Of a stretch of DNA of 18,850 nt, positions 14,780-18,850 are shown one piece after another. The DNA comes from an uncultured Bacilli bacterium (GTDB lineage: Bacteria > Bacillota_I > Bacilli_A > RF39 > UBA660). Made by a program: the position numbers and the translations under genes. The stretch spans positions 1-18,850 of the forward strand of contig CAKONT010000004.1 of assembly GCA_934097255.1 (NCBI GenBank). Reading direction: 5' to 3'. Position 1 is the first letter of the stretch, and the number at the start of each line of letters is the position of its first letter. A model generated the notes under the pieces. It worked only from the letters and a program-made list of their open reading frames with translations, did no database searches and was not told the DNA's origin.

Positions 14780-15206
14780 TTAATATCATCTCCTGTTTTG
14801 AAAACATTACTTTTTCATCTTCTTTTTTCATATGATCATACCCCAATAAATGTAAAAAACCATGAACAGCAAGAAAACTAATTTCTCTAGATAAACTATG
14901 TCCATATTCTATACTTTGTGATATTGCTTTATCAATTGATATATATATATCACCAAGAAGTCTAATATTAGCTAAATTTTCCTTTTCATTATCTTCCAAA
15001 GCAAACGATATAACATCAGTTTCTCTATCAATATTACGATAAGTTTTATTAATATTTCTTATATATTCGTTATCTACAATAATAACATTAAAATAAACAT
15101 TTTTTACATCTTCAAACTTTATAGCAATATGTAAAATATCTTTAATATTTTTAATTTCTTTTCTTAAATTTCTACCTGTTTCATTATAAACATTAAACTT
15201 TTTCAT
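14754..15206 (-). CDS. ybeY: rRNA maturation endonuclease YbeY
   Basis: Zinc-dependent RNase of the UPF0054 family, needed for 16S rRNA 3' end maturation and 70S quality control. 150 aa. The zinc motif is H115GFLH119LLGYDH125, and TDVISF (63-68) and GDIYIS (85-90) are the other family blocks. The ATG shares a base with the TAA of the vanZ gene (TAATG at 15206). Era and YbeY act in the same process, and both are in this array. Confidence 0.96.
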   Translation of the reverse strand: MKKFNVYNETGRNLRKEIKNIKDILHIAIKFEDVKNVYFNVIIVDNEYIRNINKTYRNIDRETDVISFALEDNEKENLANIRLLGDIYISIDKAISQSIEYGHSLSREISFLAVHGFLHLLGYDHMKKEDEKVMFSKQEMILSEKKFSRR

Positions 15207-15805
15207 TAAACTAATAACCTCACAACAATAATTATAAAAATAAACATTAAAATGTTAATTACCCACTCTTTAGCAATTTTATTATGCAGCAAATTAAAAA
15301 TCTTTTCAAGTAACTTAAACAAATAAAATCCAATAACTGATCCTAAAACATTTAAAATAACATCATCAACGTCAAACACTCTTCCAATATATAATTGAGT
15401 TATTTCGATCGAAAAAGATGATATTAAAGAAAGTATTATCATCGTACTTACTCTTTTTATTTTTAATATATAACAAGCCATAAGACCAAATGGTAAAAAT
15501 AATAATACATTTCCTAAAATATTTTTATAAAATAAGTAACTGCCAATATCATATCGAAATATCTCTTTAAAAGGAATAAGGTTTGCACCACCGAAACTTA
15601 CATCTTGAATTGTAACAACTTGGAATAAACACAATATATAAATAATAAACAATAAATTAAGTAATTCATTATATATAACAGGACGAGTTTTTTTTATTAT
15701 TAAATCAGTTATTCTAAAACTTATCACAATAACCATTGAAATAACAATAACAGGCCACGTATAATCTAACATATTTATAAATATATCCCTCATGTCTACA
15801 AGCAT
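15206..15805 (-). CDS. VanZ-family membrane protein
   Basis: 199 aa with about five or six membrane helices (about 15-32, 47-65, 96-112, 118-136, 149-168, 181-198). Family motifs are NLIPF (75-79), NILGNVLLFLPFG (95-107) and SIEITQLYIGRVFDVDDVILNVLG (132-155). VanZ proteins are named after the teicoplanin-resistance gene but occur widely with unclear roles in the envelope; no vanA-type genes are near, so resistance should not be assumed. Its position, between yqfD and ybeY, is normally held by phoH and often the HD-family gene pgpH. Shine-Dalgarno AAGGAG stands 10 bases before the ATG at 15805. Confidence 0.88.
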   Translation of the reverse strand: MLVDMRDIFINMLDYTWPVIVISMVIVISFRITDLIIKKTRPVIYNELLNLLFIIYILCLFQVVTIQDVSFGGANLIPFKEIFRYDIGSYLFYKNILGNVLLFLPFGLMACYILKIKRVSTMIILSLISSFSIEITQLYIGRVFDVDDVILNVLGSVIGFYLFKLLEKIFNLLHNKIAKEWVINILMFIFIIIVVRLLV

Positions 15806-15819
15806 AACTTTTCTTCTCC

Positions 15820-16965
15820 TTAATTTACATTATTACTTAGTTCAATTTCAACTTTTTTAGCAATATTTTCATAAAGCTTAAAAAAAACTTCTACACTTAT
15901 TTTACCATTTTCACTTGTAATTTTCAAAGTTTTTTGACTCAATATCTTTTCATCGTCATTTAACTTTTTTAATATTTCAGACTCTGCTTTTTTTGTAAGG
16001 AGTAAAACAGCATCATTTTTTGTATAATTTTTTTCAACATAGTGTGACTGATATTCATTAATTATTTTTATATTAAAGAAAGAAGAATTAATTAATGAAA
16101 TATTATTTTTTAATTTTAAATCGTCTTTTTCTATTTTAAAGATAGTTATATCTTTATTTAAAATTTTAAAAACAAGCTTCACTACTTTTTTATCTTTTAC
16201 TTTTTCTCTAGTCTTTAAATTCATCCTTAATTTTACTTTATACCATGTTTCAGCATAAACTCTAGCTTTAGCATCAACAATATTTTTGACATCTTCGTTT
16301 TTATAAATTAAACCACTTACAATTATGTCTCCTTTTGAAACATAATCTCCTTTATTTTTAATAACTTCTCCACTTGTAACATACATATCTTTAATAATAC
16401 CATTTTTTGATGCAATAATATTGTGATTAGAAGTAATCTTTTTTTCATCTTTTCTCACTTTTAACACAAGAGAAACATTATAACTTACCCCATCATGAGA
16501 TATTTCAATCCATTCAATTAAAGAAGAATTATTTCTTTTTATTTTTTCAGAAATATTATTTAAAGTCTTATAATTTTTGGCAAAAGAATAAATAGTAATA
16601 TCATTTTTTTTCAATTCTTCACTTATAATTTTTTTGACATTTATATCATCTGTTTTTATATTAATAAAAAAAATCATTTTAGAATAAATAAATGTTAATA
16701 TAAAAAAGAAAATAAAGCAGTAGATAAAAAAATGATAATATTTACCTATTTTTTTGTATCTTACACTACCACTTATTCTAACTATTTCCATTTTATCTAT
16801 TGTTTTTATTTTAAGTAATCGAAGATAATCTAAATAAGAAATCTTAAATTCTATTTTATCATCAAAATATTTTATATCAAATACTTCAATATTATTTTTT
16901 AATAATCTTCTAAAATAACGACTTGGATTTTTGGTAGATACAAGTATCGTATAATAATTATTCAT
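15820..16965 (-). CDS. yqfD: Sporulation protein YqfD
   Basis: Conserved protein of endospore formers; in Bacillus it is made in the mother cell under sigma-E. 381 aa, close to the family norm. Residues 1-75 form a small soluble domain. One strong membrane helix (about 79-103) precedes a long extracytoplasmic part. It includes SLIEWIEISHDG, then IIASKNGIIKDMYVTSGEVIKNKGDYVSKGDIIVSG, a lipoyl/barrel-sandwich-like hairpin typical of YqfD. The ATG overlaps the last 8 bases of yqfC. The usual Pro- and acid-rich middle is Lys/Asn-rich here, reflecting base composition. The exact molecular role is not known. Confidence 0.9.
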   Translation of the reverse strand: MNNYYTILVSTKNPSRYFRRLLKNNIEVFDIKYFDDKIEFKISYLDYLRLLKIKTIDKMEIVRISGSVRYKKIGKYYHFFIYCFIFFFILTFIYSKMIFFINIKTDDINVKKIISEELKKNDITIYSFAKNYKTLNNISEKIKRNNSSLIEWIEISHDGVSYNVSLVLKVRKDEKKITSNHNIIASKNGIIKDMYVTSGEVIKNKGDYVSKGDIIVSGLIYKNEDVKNIVDAKARVYAETWYKVKLRMNLKTREKVKDKKVVKLVFKILNKDITIFKIEKDDLKLKNNISLINSSFFNIKIINEYQSHYVEKNYTKNDAVLLLTKKAESEILKKLNDDEKILSQKTLKITSENGKISVEVFFKLYENIAKKVEIELSNNVN

Positions 16966-17203
16966 CTATCTTTTTAAAATAAATTCCCTCAATATTGCCA
17001 TTTATAAGTAACTCATCACTTAACATCTTATTAATAGCTAAAGAAGTCCCTACAATATTTATTAAATACTTGTCAGTTAATATATCAATTTTTTTATCTG
17101 TAAAATCACTTATTTGTTTATAATTTATTATATTAACTTTATTTTCTTCATATATAATTTTAAATTTTGTATCTTTTACATATTCAAATATCCTATTAAA
17201 CAC
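16958..17203 (-). CDS. yqfC: YabP/YqfC-family sporulation protein
   Basis: Small (81 aa) soluble beta-rich protein of the YabP/YqfC family, linked to spore formation and always next to yqfD. The pattern INYKQISDFTDKKIDILTDKYLINIVGTSLAINKMLSDELLINGNIEGIYF matches the family: strand, D-x-I-x-L-x-T, then the L-x-I-x-G-x-L-x-I ladder ending in G-x-I. I chose GTG at 17203, seven bases after AGGTG; a TTG at 17206 would add one residue. Preceded by a sigma-E-like promoter (17221-17249). Confidence 0.86.
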   Translation of the reverse strand: MFNRIFEYVKDTKFKIIYEENKVNIINYKQISDFTDKKIDILTDKYLINIVGTSLAINKMLSDELLINGNIEGIYFKKIDE

Positions 17204-17220
17204 CAAAAATCACCTAATAA

Positions 17221-17249
17221 ATTTTATGATGTTCATTATAAAAAGATTA
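17221..17249 (-). promoter_or_regulatory. Candidate sigma-E promoter of yqfC-yqfD
   Basis: Minus-strand TAATCTT (17249-17243), 14-bp spacer, CATAAAAT (17228-17221). The Bacillus sigma-E consensus is about KMATATT-14-CATACAnT, so each element has one mismatch. A TATAAT at 17240-17235 lacks a good -35 but could serve sigma-A. The element overlaps the T-run of the yqeY terminator. Confidence 0.4.
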
Positions 17250-17270
17250 AAAAAAGAGTATTTAACTCTT
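17249..17270 (-). terminator. Rho-independent terminator of rpsU-yqeY
   Basis: Minus-strand stem AAGAGT / ACTCTT, loop TAAAT, followed by a T-run. The yqeY TAA (17271-17269) overlaps the 5' arm. Confidence 0.75.
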
Positions 17271-17706
17271 AATTTAATCTTTCCTTAATCAAACTACTAA
17301 CATCTTTCATATCACATCTATTTTTAACAAGTGGTGTGATATATCGCATAATACTTCCAAAGTCTTTCATAGACGTTGGCTTAACTTCTATAAAAGCATC
17401 AGATATTATTTTATTTAACTCATCATCAGTTAACTGTGTAGGTAAATAATTAGTTAAAATATCAATCTCATCTTGATAAGATTTTACTAAATCTAATCTA
17501 TTTGCTTTTTCAAAATCAAGAATAGAATCCTTTCTTAATTTTATCTGTTTAGATATACATTCAAGATATAAATCATCTGTTTCTTCTACTTTTTTATTAA
17601 TTACTTCTAACTGAACTGCTCCTTTAACACTTCTTAAAGTATTAAGTTTAGTTTTATCTTGACACTTTAAAGCATCTTTTAAATCATTAGCTATTTTTTC
17701 TTTCAT
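17269..17706 (-). CDS. yqeY: GatB/YqeY-domain protein
   Basis: 145 aa, all helical. It corresponds to the tRNA-binding tail domain found at the C-terminus of GatB, here as a free protein. Recognised by LKDALKCQDKTKLNTLRSVKGAVQLEVINKK at the start, YQDEIDILTNYLPTQLTDDELNKII in the middle, and the MKDFGSIMRYITPLVKNRCDMKDVSSLIKERL end. Its physiological role is not established, though a tRNA-related one is likely. Shine-Dalgarno GAAAGGA lies before the ATG. Co-transcribed with rpsU, the common Bacillota pair. Confidence 0.94.
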   Translation of the reverse strand: MKEKIANDLKDALKCQDKTKLNTLRSVKGAVQLEVINKKVEETDDLYLECISKQIKLRKDSILDFEKANRLDLVKSYQDEIDILTNYLPTQLTDDELNKIISDAFIEVKPTSMKDFGSIMRYITPLVKNRCDMKDVSSLIKERLN

Positions 17707-17722
17707 AAAAAATCCTTTCTAT

Positions 17723-17748
17723 AACTAAAAAGAAAAGTATTTTTAGTT
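17723..17748 (-). promoter_or_regulatory. Hairpin across the rpsU stop codon, between rpsU and yqeY
   Basis: Perfect 9-bp minus-strand stem AACTAAAAA / TTTTTAGTT with an 8-base loop; the rpsU TAA is in the 5' arm. After the stem comes ATAGAAAGG, not a T-run, so it is not a standard terminator. It could reduce read-through, protect the rpsU message or mark a processing site. Confidence 0.5.
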
Positions 17749-17931
17749 GTAACTTCTACTTTTCTTTCTCGAATTTCTAATATTCTTTTCTTTTTCTTCT
17801 CTTCTTATTTTTCCTGGTTTATCATAAAATTTTCTTTTCTTTACCTCAGAAGGGATTCCATCGCGTGAACATTTTTGTTTAAAACGCTTAAGAGCACTAT
17901 CTAAATTACCTTTAACTGCAACCTCTGTCAT
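17743..17931 (-). CDS. rpsU: 30S ribosomal protein S21
   Basis: 62-aa basic protein of the small-subunit platform, needed for initiation on many messages. EVAVKGNLDSALKRFKQKCSRDGIPSEVKKRKFYDKPGKIRREEKEKN is the complete family signature. A very strong Shine-Dalgarno (AAGGAGGG) lies before the ATG. It is transcribed from a strong promoter (17967-17995), with yqeY downstream. Confidence 0.98.
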   Translation of the reverse strand: MTEVAVKGNLDSALKRFKQKCSRDGIPSEVKKRKFYDKPGKIRREEKEKNIRNSRKKSRSYN

Positions 17932-17966
17932 TTACTATCCCTCCTTCCTTGCTTTTTCTAAAAGTG

Positions 17967-17995
17967 ATTATATCAAATAAAAAAGAAAAATACAA
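17967..17995 (-). promoter_or_regulatory. Sigma-A promoter of rpsU-yqeY
   Basis: Minus-strand TTGTAT (17995-17990), 17-bp spacer ending in TGA, and perfect TATAAT (17972-17967), so both a -35 and an extended -10. Confidence 0.8.
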
Positions 17996-18038
17996 GTTTT
18001 TTTCATATTTTCCTTTAATTCTCGTTAATTTTTATTAT

Positions 18039-18542
18039 TTATTTTCGTACACGTACTAATTTATTCTTTTGAGAAATGTCTAGTTTATAAACATTAATAT
18101 TTCCAACCTTTTGTGACAATACCCCACCATTTTTTTCGATAACCTTATTTGATGGGACATTATCCTCAAAACATGTAACTGTTATTTGGTCTAGTTTATT
18201 TTCTTTACACACTTCAAGTGCCAAATCAAACATTATATTTGCATAACCTTTATTTCTTTTGGAAGGTCTTATAGTATATCCAATATCACTATTAAACCTA
18301 TCTTGAAAAAAAGGACTTTTTTCTAAATTTATACTTACTCTTCCAATTGGATAATCATCTTCATAAAAAACATAAGACATCAAATTTTTGTACTTTTCTT
18401 CATATAACATTAAATTTTTAAATTCTTTAAAACTTGTTCCATTAAATTTATTATTGTTTCCATTTTCATATTTTGGAATTTCTTGAAACATTTCATATTC
18501 ATCTAAATCCATAAAGGAATTACATGGCTTTAAATAAAACAT
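18039..18542 (-). CDS. GNAT-family N-acetyltransferase
   Basis: 167 aa acetyl-CoA-dependent acetyltransferase of unknown substrate. The acetyl-CoA pyrophosphate loop is in IGYTIRPSKRNKGYA (87-101), followed by a helix and the strand ITVTCFEDNVPSNKVIEKNGG (120-140), the classic motif B pattern. It resembles the predicted acetyltransferase group COG3981. Shine-Dalgarno GAGGGGTGAT lies before the ATG at 18542. Monocistronic with a strong promoter and a short palindrome in the leader. No clear T-run terminator follows before the rpsU promoter region. Confidence 0.9.
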   Translation of the reverse strand: MFYLKPCNSFMDLDEYEMFQEIPKYENGNNNKFNGTSFKEFKNLMLYEEKYKNLMSYVFYEDDYPIGRVSINLEKSPFFQDRFNSDIGYTIRPSKRNKGYANIMFDLALEVCKENKLDQITVTCFEDNVPSNKVIEKNGGVLSQKVGNINVYKLDISQKNKLVRVRK

Positions 18543-18560
18543 TTATATCACCCCTCAACA

Positions 18561-18573
18561 ATACATAATGTAT
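18561..18573. promoter_or_regulatory. Dyad ATACAT-A-ATGTAT in the GNAT gene leader
   Basis: Perfect 6+1+6 inverted repeat about 11-23 bp after the inferred transcription start of the GNAT gene. It could be an operator or a small hairpin, but in sequence this AT-rich it may be chance. Confidence 0.3.
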
Positions 18574-18590
18574 ATACAAAAAGCTTTCTG

Positions 18591-18619
18591 ATTATACCAC
18601 ATTTTTAAATATTTATCAA
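18591..18619 (-). promoter_or_regulatory. Sigma-A promoter of the GNAT gene
   Basis: Minus-strand TTGATA (18619-18614), 17-bp spacer ending TGG, TATAAT (18596-18591). One of the best-matching promoters in the window, with an extended -10. Confidence 0.8.
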
Positions 18620-18680
18620 ATTTTACTTTCTTTTTTTTAAGATAAATGATACTTTATAAGTAATAAGCGAGGCATTTTTT

Positions 18681-18850
18681 ATGAAAATAATAGTAGGCGT
18701 TATTGTAGAAAATAATGGTAAAATTTTAATGATTAAGGAAAAAAAGAAAAAAGTATATGGTAAATGGAATATACCAGGCGGGAATTTGAAAGAAAAAGAA
18801 AATATATTTTTAGCTGCTGAAAGAGAATTCAAAGAAGAAACAGGATTTGA
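18681..18850 (+). CDS. Nudix hydrolase, 5' part (runs off window)
   Basis: The only plus-strand gene. 56 residues are visible. It begins MKIIVGVIVENNGKILMIKEKKKKVYGKWNIPGG, and a complete Nudix box follows, with G(x5)E(x7)REFKEETGF at about residues 34-56, so the metal-binding Glu residues are present. Nudix enzymes hydrolyse nucleoside diphosphates linked to another group; the substrate cannot be told from this part. Shine-Dalgarno GCGAGG lies 8-9 bases before the ATG. It is transcribed divergently from the GNAT gene, with 138 bp between the two starts. Confidence 0.92.
   Translation, partial: MKIIVGVIVENNGKILMIKEKKKKVYGKWNIPGGNLKEKENIFLAAEREFKEETGF

Noticed and set aside
15206..15805. Glycopeptide resistance from the VanZ-family gene
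   Set aside because: No vanHAX, vanY or VanRS genes are near, and VanZ-domain proteins are widespread in sensitive bacteria.
1..18850. Mycoplasma-type code with TGA as Trp
   Set aside because: TGA is the stop at several tightly overlapped genes, where reading through would extend proteins beyond their family length, and Trp is encoded by TGG.
1..18850. CRISPR array, tRNA/rRNA, insertion sequence, phage or toxin-antitoxin genes
   Set aside because: No regularly spaced repeats, cloverleaf-like GC-rich segments, transposase, integrase or toxin-antitoxin pairs were seen on either strand.

Overview
The window is an AT-rich (very roughly a quarter G+C), gene-dense chromosomal segment from a low-GC member of the Bacillota. 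All genes except the last lie on the minus strand. TGA is used as a real stop (for example at the ATPase/permease, cdd/era and rimM/trmD junctions) and Trp is read from TGG, so the code is standard and not that of Mycoplasma. The L32 and L19 proteins and the rpsU-yqeY-yqfC-yqfD ... ybeY-dgkA-cdd-era-yqzL-recO order are typical of Bacilli/Clostridia. YqfC and YqfD are proteins of endospore formers, so the organism is probably a spore former or recently descended from one. I cannot name the genus.

Layout, in coordinate order: 1-1390, 5' part of typA (translational GTPase). 1501-3821, a two-gene ABC transporter (permease plus ATPase). 3881-5487, an ASCH-domain protein, uppS and the signal peptidase gene lepB. 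5527-7626, rplS, an unknown gene, trmD and rimM. 7707-8321, a Mn/Fe superoxide dismutase that appears to start at ATA. 8392-11288, a run of RNA-modification genes (SpoU methyltransferase, YgjP-like metalloprotein, RluA-type pseudouridine synthase, RlmI-like methyltransferase). 11366-12141, rpmF and an Asn-rich membrane protein. 12210-17203, the long overlapping array recO-yqzL-era-cdd-dgkA-ybeY-vanZ-yqfD-yqfC (transcribed in the reverse of this order). 17269-17931, yqeY and rpsU. 18039-18542, a GNAT acetyltransferase. 18681-18850, the start of a plus-strand Nudix gene.

The content is mainly ribosome assembly and RNA modification, cell-envelope lipid-carrier metabolism (UppS makes undecaprenyl diphosphate; DgkA-type kinases recycle undecaprenol), protein secretion and sporulation. 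Promoters of the sigma-A type can be read before typA, rplS, rimM, rpmF, the Asn-rich gene, the methyltransferase operon, rpsU and the GNAT gene. A different, sigma-E-like signal lies before yqfC.

I found no mobile element, CRISPR array, tRNA, rRNA, phage or defence cassette, and no clearly novel multi-gene system. The points most worth a second look are: the superoxide dismutase whose only family-consistent start is an AUA codon; a 41-residue yqzL gene overlapping recO; a VanZ-family gene where phoH and pgpH usually sit; a possible sigma-E promoter before yqfCD; and the repeated placement of stop codons inside terminator hairpin stems.
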